From contig JBAQYF010000014.1 in NCBI GenBank assembly GCA_049299895.1, positions 13,041 to 77,040 on the forward strand: a stretch of DNA of 64,000 nt, in the 5' to 3' direction. Below the pieces are notes generated by a model. It made no database searches and was not told where the DNA came from. It saw only the letters and a list, made by a program, of their open reading frames with translations. Below, piece after piece: positions 7,638 through 15,658 of the stretch (position 1 is the stretch's first letter; every line of letters starts with the position of its first letter). A program made the position numbers and the translations under genes. Origin of the DNA: CAIYYO01 sp049299895 (GTDB lineage: Archaea > Altiarchaeota > Altiarchaeia > IMC4 > QMZM01).

Positions 7638-9122
7638 TCATACCTGCTGCGTCCTGTCGTCCGGGTACTGGTAGTCGAGTATCTCGTTTGCTATCTCGTA
7701 GAGCAGGCGCTCTCCCCCGCGGTATCCGACTATTGCTTTCTTCTGGTATCCGAACCGATCGTATATCGGGAAGCCGAATCTCAGGAGCGGCACTTCCAGT
7801 TCCTTTGATATGTCCACGCACTTTGAGTTCCCCATTATGAGGTCGAGGTCCTTGTATTCTTTCAGGTGTTCCTCGTATTCGAAGAGGTCTCCTCCGTTGA
7901 ATACCTTCGGCGTGTCCATAAAGAGGTGCCGGTACTCCTGGAATATGTTCTCGGCGTCCTCTGCAAATGTCTTTGTCGGCGTACTCGACGCTATTGCAAC
8001 AGGCGTCATCCCTAATTCACATACGAACCTTGTTACTCCGAGGACTATTCCCGGGTCTCCGGATAATGCGACCCTCTTCATCATGGTGCTGTGGAACGTA
8101 TCCGCCATGCCGTCCACGAGGCGGCCGCGGTCGTCTATAAGAGACTGCGGGACCTTTTTGCCGGTTATCCTGACAAGGGACCTTACAAATGAGTCCGTTG
8201 CCGAAACGCCGACCGGGAGTGGGCCGATTACTGCTTCCATCCCGTATTTCTTGTGCAGGAAGCGCGCACCTTCTCCGCCCGCTTCGGGCTGGAGCGCGAA
8301 AGTTGCCTTGGCATTCCCCATGTCTTTTATCTCGGATATGAGCGTTCCACCCGGGGGATAATACGGGAGGGTCTGCGGGGGCTTTAGCGGCGCATCCAAC
8401 GTATCCGATATGTCAAAGAGCATCGTATAATGTATCCCCATCTCTTTCAGGATGTATTTTATCTCCCTGATGTCGCCCGGATAGATCATCCCCGGGATTA
8501 TGTTCACTTTCCCGTTCGGCTTGTTCTTGCTTGTCGCCAGGCTTTCGAGGAATGCCTTCGACGCCCTGTCGTATCCGTCGAGGTGGGAGCCAGCGAAACT
8601 CGGCGTATTTATGAGGACGATGGGAATTGCTTCCGCCTTTTCAGCACCTATCTCCTCTGCGAGCTTTTGCTTTGCAAGCTTCAGAAAGTTCGTCATATCG
8701 TCCCCTATTATCTCGCTTGAACAAGTCGTAACGACTCCTATCGCATCCGGCCAATACCTTACGACAAGGTTTCTAATCCCTTCAACGACGTTTCGCCTTC
8801 CGCCGAATACTGCGGCGTCCTCGTGGAAAGAAGCAGTTGCAATTGACGCCGGCTCCTTGAATATCCTGCAGAACGTGTATCTTACGTACGTCGTGCATCC
8901 CTGCGCGCCCTGCACGAAGGGTATTGCCCGGTTTATCCCTAGAACGGCCCACATCGCGCCGAGGGGCATGCACGTCCTGTTCGGGTTGATTACGACCGTC
9001 CGGTTCTGCGATGGGACTAATTGGGTGTCGCGAGGCTTGTACTCGGGCGACGCCGGGATCTTTTCTATCTTCATCTGCAAATAGTTTATCCCTTCTATAG
9101 GTATCTCGTTTGTTTCATTCAT
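7638..9122 (-). CDS. nifK: Nitrogenase molybdenum-iron protein beta chain
   Basis: A 494-residue NifK. The P-cluster cysteines are seen in NPNRTCMPLGA, VQGAQGCTTYVRY and VTTCSSEIIGDDM; INTPSFAGSHLDGYD carries the conserved Ser next to the P-cluster. It pairs with NifD as the alpha2-beta2 dinitrogenase that reduces N2 to ammonia. The start codon overlaps the nifD stop by 4 nt (ATGA), which ensures equal synthesis of the two subunits. The length is close to the short archaeal/clostridial type and lacks the extra N-terminal extension of proteobacterial NifK. Confidence 0.95.
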   Translation of the reverse strand: MNETNEIPIEGINYLQMKIEKIPASPEYKPRDTQLVPSQNRTVVINPNRTCMPLGAMWAVLGINRAIPFVQGAQGCTTYVRYTFCRIFKEPASIATASFHEDAAVFGGRRNVVEGIRNLVVRYWPDAIGVVTTCSSEIIGDDMTNFLKLAKQKLAEEIGAEKAEAIPIVLINTPSFAGSHLDGYDRASKAFLESLATSKNKPNGKVNIIPGMIYPGDIREIKYILKEMGIHYTMLFDISDTLDAPLKPPQTLPYYPPGGTLISEIKDMGNAKATFALQPEAGGEGARFLHKKYGMEAVIGPLPVGVSATDSFVRSLVRITGKKVPQSLIDDRGRLVDGMADTFHSTMMKRVALSGDPGIVLGVTRFVCELGMTPVAIASSTPTKTFAEDAENIFQEYRHLFMDTPKVFNGGDLFEYEEHLKEYKDLDLIMGNSKCVDISKELEVPLLRFGFPIYDRFGYQKKAIVGYRGGERLLYEIANEILDYQYPDDRTQQV

Positions 9123-10555
9123 TTTCCTTCCTCCAAGTCTATCCCGCCCTGGTATTTCCAGACCGGGGCATAGAGCCCCTGGTATATGTCGCGGGCGAAA
9201 TTCACCATGCCCGAGAATCCTGCGTATGGTCCTTTCTCGTATGAGTGGGAGTTGACCGTCGGTATCCCCATCTTACGCGCGAGGTATTTTTCCTTTAGAC
9301 CCGTTAGGAACAGGTCCGGCTTGTATTCCATGAGCATCTCTTCCAGTTCGAACTCGTTGGGCGCATCTATCATGAGGATGCCGCCCTTGTGCCTGGCGTT
9401 TATCTTCTCGTAGTCGTCGGCGTGGGCGAAGGTGCATGCTCCGGCGATTACTTCCATCCCGAGCTCTTCGAGGAGCTTTATCCAGTGCCACACCCTCGGG
9501 CCCCCGACGTATATCGCGACGCGTTTTCCCTTCAATTTTTCGCGGTAGAAATCAATGGCTTTTTGCACTCCTGCAGTCTCTTCTGCTATTATCTCCTCTG
9601 CCTTTTCCTCGAATCCGAAGAACTTGCCAGTGTCTCTCAGGGCTTCACTGGTCTGTTCGATGCCGTACAGGGACACTCGGATAAATGGTATGTCGTATCC
9701 GTCCTTCTCCATATCTGCTATGTAACCTGCGGAACGCTGGCAGTGCACGACGTTCAGTTTCACGTCCGGCATCTTCAAAAGATTCTCTATGCGCTCGTTT
9801 CCGGAAAACACGGTGACTATCCGCACGCCGAGTTTTTCAAACAAGGGCTTTATGACCTTCAGGTCCCAGTCCATGTTGTAGTCGCCGATGATGGCTATGT
9901 CATACGGGGTCTTGTCCTCTTCGCGCATCTTGAATTCAGGCCTTTTCGCTCTCAACGCTTTTACCTGCGAATAGAACTGCATGTTGAAGTCGTGGTGTCC
10001 CTTGGACTGGCTCACGCCTGAACAACCCGGGGATTCGGCAGTGAAAGTCGGAAGCCCCGTCTCATCCTCGACCTGTCTTGCGACGGCCTTCACGTCGTCC
10101 CCGATAAGGCCGGTCGTGCACGTAGTAAATATTATAAGACCCTTTGCCTCAGGGAAAAGCCGGATAGATTCAAGGCAAGAGTTACGCAGTTTCTTTAGTC
10201 CCCCGAAGACGACGTCCTTTTCCTGCATGTCCGTTACCACGCAGTACCTGCGGTTCAGGGACGCATTCGCAAGCTTCCCAGGCATCGCCCAGGGATACAT
10301 GTCCGAGAGCGCCCTTCTCGTCCCCCAGGTATACCACGCGCATCCGACCGGAGAATGGACCATCGCTATGATATCAGCAATCGGCCCGCCTATGACCCCC
10401 CTGGAACCGGCGAAAGCGCAGCCCCGCTCCGTCATATCTCCCGGGAGGGTGCAGGTATTGCATTTTGGTATAACTGGTTTCTCCGGGTCGTGAATATACG
10501 TATGCTCTCCCCTCTCAGGGATCTTCTCGTCGCATTTAAGTTTCGTTAACGGCAT
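9119..10555 (-). CDS. nifD: Nitrogenase molybdenum-iron protein alpha chain
   Basis: A 478-residue NifD. P-cluster ligands are in ERGCAFAGSRGV (followed by the small Val that shapes the active site), SPVGCAWYTWGTRR and TTCTTGLIGDDV. Cofactor-pocket residues are in GVSQSKGHHD (Gln and His near FeMo-co), VVHCQRSAGYI (the Cys ligand of FeMo-co) and NSHSYEKGPYAGFSG (the His ligand). These are all of Mo-nitrogenase type, and no vnf/anf delta-subunit gene is present. It lies 19 nt after nifI2 with a GGGAGGA ribosome site and is coupled to nifK. Confidence 0.96.
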   Translation of the reverse strand: MPLTKLKCDEKIPERGEHTYIHDPEKPVIPKCNTCTLPGDMTERGCAFAGSRGVIGGPIADIIAMVHSPVGCAWYTWGTRRALSDMYPWAMPGKLANASLNRRYCVVTDMQEKDVVFGGLKKLRNSCLESIRLFPEAKGLIIFTTCTTGLIGDDVKAVARQVEDETGLPTFTAESPGCSGVSQSKGHHDFNMQFYSQVKALRAKRPEFKMREEDKTPYDIAIIGDYNMDWDLKVIKPLFEKLGVRIVTVFSGNERIENLLKMPDVKLNVVHCQRSAGYIADMEKDGYDIPFIRVSLYGIEQTSEALRDTGKFFGFEEKAEEIIAEETAGVQKAIDFYREKLKGKRVAIYVGGPRVWHWIKLLEELGMEVIAGACTFAHADDYEKINARHKGGILMIDAPNEFELEEMLMEYKPDLFLTGLKEKYLARKMGIPTVNSHSYEKGPYAGFSGMVNFARDIYQGLYAPVWKYQGGIDLEEGK

Positions 10556-10574
10556 TTTTCATTCCTCCCTTTTT

Positions 10575-10943
10575 CTATCTGATAGCATCCACTCCCCGCT
10601 CGCCTGTCCTCACCCGCACGCAGTCCTCGACCGGGCAGACAAATATCCTGCCGTCGCCGATGGCTCCCGTGTGATTAGTCTTCATGATGATCCCCGCGAC
10701 AAGGAGGGCGTCTTTGTCCTCCACGACGAGGGTTATCATCCTCTTGGGGATATAGCTCATGTCCCCGACCACATTTTCCATCTCCGGGCTCAGGGCGAAA
10801 GAAACCTCTTTTCCAAGGCCTTTCTGCTTCCCCCGCCCGAGGACGCTCTCGGCTGTCATCGAAGGGAATCCGACGGACTCAAGGACCTCCTTTGTATGCG
10901 ATATCTTGTTCGGCCGGATAATCGCAATCACTTCTTTCATCAC
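10575..10943 (-). CDS. nifI2: Nitrogenase-specific PII-like protein NifI2
   Basis: A 122-residue PII-family protein. It has KEVIAIIRPNKISHTK at the N-terminus and GAIGDGRIFVCPVEDCVRVRTGE at the end, but the T-loop is long and unlike GlnK. In methanogens NifI1 and NifI2 form a complex that binds dinitrogenase and switches it off when ammonia is present, an effect relieved by 2-oxoglutarate. The position between nifH and nifD is diagnostic. The start overlaps nifI1 by 4 nt. Confidence 0.93.
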   Translation of the reverse strand: MMKEVIAIIRPNKISHTKEVLESVGFPSMTAESVLGRGKQKGLGKEVSFALSPEMENVVGDMSYIPKRMITLVVEDKDALLVAGIIMKTNHTGAIGDGRIFVCPVEDCVRVRTGERGVDAIR

Positions 10944-11257
10944 AGTTCCTCCGAACCGGTCCTGATAGTGTACGTCTTCTCAACCGGGGTAACAAAGATC
11001 TTCCCGTCCCCGGGATTCCCAGTGTAAGATGTCTTGGATATGATCCCTATCGCTTTCTCTACGTCTTTATCGTTCACGACCATCAGGAGCATAGTCTTTG
11101 GCAGTTCGTCGTAATAGACGTCCCCGACTTTTACTCCCTTCTGCTTGCCCCTCCCTGCAACGTTTATCTTCGTCAAAGCGACGAACCCGCCTGCTGCAAG
11201 CGCTTCGACCACTTCCTCGGTTTTTTTAGGCCTGAGAACCGCTCTAATCATCTTCAT
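10940..11257 (-). CDS. nifI1: Nitrogenase-specific PII-like protein NifI1
   Basis: A 105-residue PII-family protein with MIRAVLRPKKTEEV, the T-loop GRGKQKGVKVGDVYYDELPK and the end motif GDGKIFVTPVEKTYTIRTGS. It lacks the uridylylation-type Tyr context of GlnK. It is the partner of NifI2 in post-translational shut-off of nitrogenase by ammonia. A strong GGAGGAG ribosome site lies just upstream, 17 nt after nifH. Confidence 0.93.
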   Translation of the reverse strand: MKMIRAVLRPKKTEEVVEALAAGGFVALTKINVAGRGKQKGVKVGDVYYDELPKTMLLMVVNDKDVEKAIGIISKTSYTGNPGDGKIFVTPVEKTYTIRTGSEEL

Positions 11258-11274
11258 TTTCTTCTCCTCCTTGT

Positions 11275-12102
11275 TTAATCCATCAGCCCGTACTTCATCA
11301 CAAGCTTCTCCATCTGCTCCATGCTCATGGGCGTAGGAATCGAGAAACTCTTGTTGTTGATTATCTTTTCCGCAAGCGTCTTGTACTCTTTTGCCTGGTT
11401 GCAGGCCGGGTCGAATTCGGTCACGGTCTTCCTGTTGAATTCCGCCTTCTGCACTATGTTATCCCTCGGGACGAAATGGATCATAGGCACGTTTATTATC
11501 TCGCAGAATTCCTCGACGAGCTCTTTTTCGCCGTCGACCTTCCTGCTGTTGCAGATTATCCCGCCGACCCGTACCCCGCTCTGCTCGGCGTATTTCACCA
11601 TCCCCTTGCAGATGTTGTTCGCGGCAAAGAGAGCCATCATCTCCCCGGATGCGACAATATAAATCTCCTCAGCCTTCCCTTCCCGTACGGGCATGGCAAA
11701 GCCTCCGCAGACAACGTCTCCAAGTACGTCGAATATCACGAAATCCAGGTCCGGGGAATAAGCCCCCTGCTGCTCCATCAGGTTGATGGCAGTGATAACC
11801 CCCCTGCCCGCGCAGCCTACGCCGGGCTCCGGTCCCCCGGATTCGACGCACCTGATTCCTCCGTAGCCGGTCTTCACTACTTTGTCCAGGGTAATGGCAG
11901 CTTCCCCTTCCTCGCGCAGGGTGTCCATGACTGTCGTCTGCAGTTTCCCGCCCAGTATAAGCCGGGTGCAGTCTGCCTTCGGGTCGCATCCGTGTATGAG
12001 CACCTTCTTTCCGAAGAACTTGTTCATCGCAGCAGCCGTATTCTGCTGCGTAGTCGATTTCCCGATTCCTCCCTTCCCGTAAAACGCGATCTTCCTTGCC
12101 AT
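11275..12102 (-). CDS. nifH: Nitrogenase iron protein (dinitrogenase reductase)
   Basis: A 275-residue NifH. The P-loop is GKGGIGKSTTQQN, the two cysteines that bridge the [4Fe-4S] cluster are in GFAMPV-preceding DVVCGGFAMP and GPEPGVGCAGRG, and the Arg in the second motif is the one ADP-ribosylated in some bacteria. It delivers electrons to NifDK with ATP hydrolysis and is also used in cofactor maturation. It is the first gene of the eleven-gene nif-mod operon. A weak GGTG ribosome site precedes the ATG, and a TATA-like AT-rich region lies about 60-80 nt upstream. Confidence 0.97.
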   Translation of the reverse strand: MARKIAFYGKGGIGKSTTQQNTAAAMNKFFGKKVLIHGCDPKADCTRLILGGKLQTTVMDTLREEGEAAITLDKVVKTGYGGIRCVESGGPEPGVGCAGRGVITAINLMEQQGAYSPDLDFVIFDVLGDVVCGGFAMPVREGKAEEIYIVASGEMMALFAANNICKGMVKYAEQSGVRVGGIICNSRKVDGEKELVEEFCEIINVPMIHFVPRDNIVQKAEFNRKTVTEFDPACNQAKEYKTLAEKIINNKSFSIPTPMSMEQMEKLVMKYGLMD

Positions 12103-12723
12103 ATCAAAACACCTTTTTTTGTATATTTCTACAATCTATTGTTAATAATATGTAATTACTTGTATAAAAATAAGTGATATAATGATGAAATCAATAAAAT
12201 ATTATAATTTTTTTAAAGAAAATTATAAAATTATTAATTTGGCCTGCGGCGTCATGCGCATTTGCTGCAAACCGGATGCGGAACCTGGGTGCGGGGTAGC
12301 ATCCAGGAGACATTAATATAACTCATGTAGGTGGCCTGTCGCGCAATAGGGTGCATCATCCGCGATGAAAATTCTGATCAGATGCATTCTGCACTCTATA
12401 TACTGTATGTATTATGGTCCTTCCGGTGGTTCTGCAGTGCTCTCGGACGTTGGAACATCTGCCGTCGATACCTGTTAGGGCTATGTACGAATCCTGTGCA
12501 TGAAGGAATCTCATAGTCCCTGTGAAGAGATGCCAAGCGCATAGACGTTCGAAGGCTGGAACGGATGCGATTTGAAACTCTTTTCCTTTTTTTTCTTTTC
12601 CACATAAACTAAAACGGCCTGTATTGTTATTTTGTTAAAAAAACCATAAAAAACTGATGAAAACATCAATATTTATTTGATAAATCTAATAAATCTATAA
12701 GAAAAATCAAAAATTTTTTTAAA
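12103..12723. promoter_or_regulatory. 620-bp divergent region between nifH and glnA
   Basis: No convincing protein gene is seen. The ends are AT-rich and hold TATA-like boxes for nifH (leftward) and glnA (rightward). Next to glnA, TGATG-AAAA-CATCA (12656-12669) and ATTTAT-TTG-ATAAAT (12670-12684) are small palindromes that could bind a nitrogen regulator. I do not see GGAA-N6-TTCC or GGTA-N6-TACC sites of the NrpR type. The middle (12,240-12,600) is GC-richer and free of long frames on both strands; a structured RNA is possible but I cannot identify one. Confidence 0.45.
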
Positions 12724-14139
12724 ATGACCCCAAAGGATGTTCTGGCATTTGCTAAGGAAAAGAACGTGAAGATGGTAGACCTGAAGTTCATGGACCTGCC
12801 CGGTCTGTGGCAGCACATAACGGTGCCGCTCAACATGTTCGGCGAGAAGGACTTCTCGGAAGGGAAAGGATTCGACGGCTCGTCCATCCGCGGGTTCCAG
12901 GAGATAAACGAGAGCGACATGATACTTATCCCTGATCCCAAGACTGCAGTGATCGATCCATTCTGCGACATCCCCACATTGAGCCTTATATGCAACGTAA
13001 AAGATCCTGTGACTGGAGACCATTATTCAAGGGATCCAAGGTACGTGGCTGAGAAGGCGGAAAAATATCTTATAAGCACAGGTATTGCAGACACGTCCTA
13101 CTGGGGACCTGAGGCGGAGTTCTTCATCTTTGACGATGTGAGATACGACGAGAACCACCACAGCTCCTTTTACACGATCGATTCCGTGGAAGGGGACTGG
13201 AACACCGGCAGGGAGGAGAAACCGAACCTCGGATACAAGCCCAGGTACAAGGAAGGATACTTCCCGGTCTCGCCCACGGACAGTTACCAGAACCTGCGAA
13301 ACGAGATGGTAATGAAGCTCATGGAAGCAGGGATCCCGATAGAGACCCAGCACCACGAAGTTGCCTCAGGGGGCCAGGCTGAAATCGACATGAAGTATGA
13401 GACCCTTGTAAAACAGGCCGACCTATTGATGCTGTACAAATACATCATAAAGAACGTCGCAAAGGCGCATAACAAGACCGTGACATTCATGCCGAAACCT
13501 ATATTCCAGGACAACGGGAGCGGGATGCACGTGCACCAGTCCCTGTGGAAAGGAGGCAAGCCATTATTCTACGACGAGAAGGGATACGCAGGACTCTCGC
13601 AGCTGGGGATATACTACATAGGAGGGATCCTTGCGCACGCATCTTCCCTCATGGGATTGTGCGCGCCCACGACGAACTCCTACAAGAGGCTCGTACCCGG
13701 ATACGAAGCGCCGGTCAACATGATATACTCCCAGAGGAACAGGAGCGCAGCATGCAGGATACCGATGTACTCCAAGTCGCCCGCGAGCAAGAGGATAGAA
13801 TTCCGCTCGCCCGATGCGTCGTGCAACCCGTACCTTGCGTTCTCGGCGATGCTGCTTGCGGGACTCGACGGTATACAGAAGAAGATAATGCCTCCGGCAC
13901 CGATCGACAAGAATCTCTATGACATGCCCAAAGAGGAATTAAAGAAAATAAAGTCCGTGCCAGGCTCCCTTGCCGAAGCATTGAACGCGCTTGAAAGCGA
14001 CCACGACTACCTCCTGAAGGGGAACGTCTTCACAAAAGACGTCATAGAGACATGGATCGACTACAAGAGGAAGAAGGAAGTGGATCCGGTAAGACTTAGG
14101 CCGACGCCCTATGAGTTCTACCTGTATTACGACATTTAG
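12724..14139 (+). CDS. glnA: Glutamine synthetase, type I-beta
   Basis: A 471-residue GSI. FDGSSIRGF, the ATP site KPIFQDNGSGMHVHQSL, and NRSAACRIP / IEFRSPDASCNPY are the standard active-site blocks. Near the C-terminus KNLYDMPKEELKKI matches the adenylylation loop of bacterial GSI-beta enzymes, including the Tyr that is adenylylated in E. coli, and the extra GSI-beta insertion near SFYTIDSVEGDWNTGR is present. This subtype is bacterial in distribution, so the gene may have been acquired. No adenylyltransferase (glnE) is seen in the window. It makes glutamine from glutamate and ammonia, divergent from the nif operon, and is followed by a structured RNA region. Confidence 0.95.
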   Translation: MTPKDVLAFAKEKNVKMVDLKFMDLPGLWQHITVPLNMFGEKDFSEGKGFDGSSIRGFQEINESDMILIPDPKTAVIDPFCDIPTLSLICNVKDPVTGDHYSRDPRYVAEKAEKYLISTGIADTSYWGPEAEFFIFDDVRYDENHHSSFYTIDSVEGDWNTGREEKPNLGYKPRYKEGYFPVSPTDSYQNLRNEMVMKLMEAGIPIETQHHEVASGGQAEIDMKYETLVKQADLLMLYKYIIKNVAKAHNKTVTFMPKPIFQDNGSGMHVHQSLWKGGKPLFYDEKGYAGLSQLGIYYIGGILAHASSLMGLCAPTTNSYKRLVPGYEAPVNMIYSQRNRSAACRIPMYSKSPASKRIEFRSPDASCNPYLAFSAMLLAGLDGIQKKIMPPAPIDKNLYDMPKEELKKIKSVPGSLAEALNALESDHDYLLKGNVFTKDVIETWIDYKRKKEVDPVRLRPTPYEFYLYYDI

Positions 14140-14153
14140 AGCCTGGATCATTC

Positions 14154-14169
14154 TCTTGCGTCACCAGAA
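14154..14169 (+). repeat. Anti-Shine-Dalgarno-masking 16-mer, copy 1
   Basis: TCTTGCGTCACCAGAA, 15 nt after the glnA stop and just before the first hairpin. It is exactly complementary to the GGTGA-containing leader of the glutamate synthase gene at 18575-18590. Confidence 0.8.
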
Positions 14170-14243
14170 GAGCCTTTAAGAAAGGCTCGCGAAACTGTGG
14201 GGATGCCCTTCGGGCACCCCACCTGACGTAAGTGAGTTTACTC

Positions 14244-14259
14244 TCTTGCGTCACCAGAA
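14244..14259 (+). repeat. Anti-Shine-Dalgarno-masking 16-mer, copy 2
   Basis: A second exact TCTTGCGTCACCAGAA. The two copies share two further upstream bases (TC). Copy 2 can also pair with the partly self-complementary TGACGTAAGTGAGT at 14224-14237, so it could switch between a closed and an open form. Confidence 0.8.
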
Positions 14260-14342
14260 AATGCAAGGGGGAGGGGGACGTAAGTTCCCCTCCAAGGCCT
14301 GTTTTCTCCTTTAATATCTGCCTTGCCTTAATACTTTACAAG

Positions 14343-14594
14343 GTGAAATTTTCTTTGCGCCTGAAACTTAGGATAACATCTTTTCTCCTGGGTGTTCTGG
14401 GGATAGTGACTGCGTTCCTGTCAAAGAGAGAGGATACCACCCCGTCTCTTAGCCGCATGTATGTACCTCCCCAGTTCTACTATGCCCAGGAATACCTGAT
14501 AGCTTCAGGACTGATGCTCGTCTCCGCTCTGATCCTTTTAATTCTATCGTTCAGAAAGGACGCAAAAAAGATAATCGAGACGAACCGCAAATAA
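14343..14594 (+). CDS. Small two-helix membrane protein
   Basis: About 83 residues from a GTG start: VKFSLRLKLRITSFLLGVLGIVTAF, then a soluble loop with proline and tyrosine residues (PSLSRMYVPPQFYYAQEYL), a second hydrophobic helix (ASGLMLVSALILLILS) and a basic tail. I chose the GTG because a TATA-like CTTTAATAT lies about 28-34 nt upstream, giving a leaderless start; a longer frame from 14232 would run through the structured RNA. It is 4 nt from the radical SAM gene and probably co-transcribed. I do not recognise the family. Confidence 0.6.
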   Translation: MKFSLRLKLRITSFLLGVLGIVTAFLSKREDTTPSLSRMYVPPQFYYAQEYLIASGLMLVSALILLILSFRKDAKKIIETNRK

Positions 14595-14598
14595 GCCG

Positions 14599-15651
14599 AT
14601 GGCCTTGAACTATTCCTTTGCGCGCATCAGGCAGGATACGTTCCTTAGGGCTTTTCACACCCTCTCGGAGCACGGGAGGGCCATAGCACCGCACTCCGTC
14701 GTCTGGGACTCTACTCGGAAATGCAATCTGGATTGCATCCACTGCGCTGCAAGAGACAAATATCAAAAGGAACTTACTTTTCTGGAAGCAAAAACGCTGA
14801 TAGACACTCTTTCCGGGATGAATGTCTCAACCCTCCAGGTGACCGGCGGAGAACCCCTTATGAGAAAAGACATGCTTGAAGTCCTTTCCTACGCGGCGGA
14901 AAAAGGATTAAAGACAAGCCTTGCAACAAACGGCTATCTAATAGATGAAAAGACGGCTGATGATATCGTTTCGGCCGGCGTATATCTTGTACAGGTCAGC
15001 ATAGACGGGACCCGGCAGGCCCATAATCACATAAGGAACGATCAGCGGAGTTTTGAGAGGGCGATTTCTGCTGTGGGATACCTGAAAGAAAGCTCCTGTC
15101 CCAAAGTAAGCGTGGCTTCGACGGCTATGCCCTCGAATCTGGGTACCTTAAGAGACCTAAGGGAGATCCTTATAGAAAAAGAAGCGGATTTCTGGAATAT
15201 CGGAACAGTCTTGCCCGCGGGTAAAGCAAAGAATAAGCCGGAGTTGTTTCTAAACCGGGAGCAATTCCGCGTGCTTATGGACTGCATAATCTCCTCGAAA
15301 AAAGAGATAGAAACAGACCTTGGAGAAAATTTTCCCTTCTTGGGAGAATACGAAAAAAAGATCCGCAAAAGGCCTCTCATATGCCCCGCAGGCATAATGT
15401 CATGCTGCGTCGGGGTAGACGGGCATGTAAGGGGATGCCCGGACCAGCAGGACAGCGATGGAAACCGGGAGGGGAGCATCCTCAAAGAAAGATTCGAGGA
15501 TATATGGACTAAAGGATTTGTGCGTTATCGCGGCAGGAAAATACTGAAAACGGACAACAGATGTTTCTCATGCGAAAGCAAAAATGCCTGCTTCGGCGGA
15601 TGCCACGTCATGCGCGAATCCGGGCTGCAGTGCATAAAAGACTATCTATAG
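14599..15651 (+). CDS. Radical SAM/SPASM-domain protein
   Basis: A 350-residue protein. The radical SAM motif is CNLDCIHC (about residues 43-50), followed by VTGGEPLM for SAM binding. The C-terminal part has two cysteine groups, CPAGIMSCCVGVDGHVRGCPDQ and CFSCESKNACFGGC, the layout of a SPASM domain with auxiliary Fe-S clusters. Such enzymes modify peptides or make cofactors (PQQ, mycofactocin, heme d1/AhbCD types). A start 4 nt after a small membrane-protein gene suggests a functional pair, but no precursor peptide is obvious. The substrate is unknown. Confidence 0.8.
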   Translation: MALNYSFARIRQDTFLRAFHTLSEHGRAIAPHSVVWDSTRKCNLDCIHCAARDKYQKELTFLEAKTLIDTLSGMNVSTLQVTGGEPLMRKDMLEVLSYAAEKGLKTSLATNGYLIDEKTADDIVSAGVYLVQVSIDGTRQAHNHIRNDQRSFERAISAVGYLKESSCPKVSVASTAMPSNLGTLRDLREILIEKEADFWNIGTVLPAGKAKNKPELFLNREQFRVLMDCIISSKKEIETDLGENFPFLGEYEKKIRKRPLICPAGIMSCCVGVDGHVRGCPDQQDSDGNREGSILKERFEDIWTKGFVRYRGRKILKTDNRCFSCESKNACFGGCHVMRESGLQCIKDYL

Positions 15652-15658
15652 TTCTCGT

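Larger units (their letters stand above)
14140..14310 (+). ncRNA. Candidate structured regulatory RNA downstream of glnA
   Basis: Two exact copies of TCTTGCGTCACCAGAA lie here (14154-14169 and 14244-14259). Between and after them are strong hairpins: GAGCCTTT-AAG-AAAGGCTC (14169-14187); GTGGGG and TGCC paired with GGCA and CCCCAC around a CTTCG loop (14197-14222); an imperfect pair between TGACGTAAGTGAGT and the second copy; and GGAGGGG with CCCCTCC. The 16-nt sequence is the exact reverse complement of 18575-18590, the ribosome-binding region of the glutamate synthase gene. No protein gene fits. It could be a 3'-UTR-derived or free small RNA, or alternatively a DNA-level repeat bound by a protein. 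Confidence 0.55.

Noticed and set aside
9389..10021. A 210-residue plus-strand frame opposite nifD
   Set aside because: Shadow of nifD with no motif of its own.
12330..12610. A tRNA or C/D-box RNA in the nif-glnA gap
   Set aside because: TTCGAAGG and ATGATGA/CTGA-like strings occur, but no cloverleaf and no properly spaced C, D, C' and D' boxes could be made.
12103..12723. NrpR operators upstream of nifH or glnA
   Set aside because: No GGAA-N6-TTCC or GGTA-N6-TACC sequences were found; the small palindromes present do not fit.
14223..14242. Glutamine riboswitch after glnA
   Set aside because: Known glutamine riboswitches lie in leaders, and the hairpins here do not show their conserved core; the complementarity to gltB explains the repeats better.
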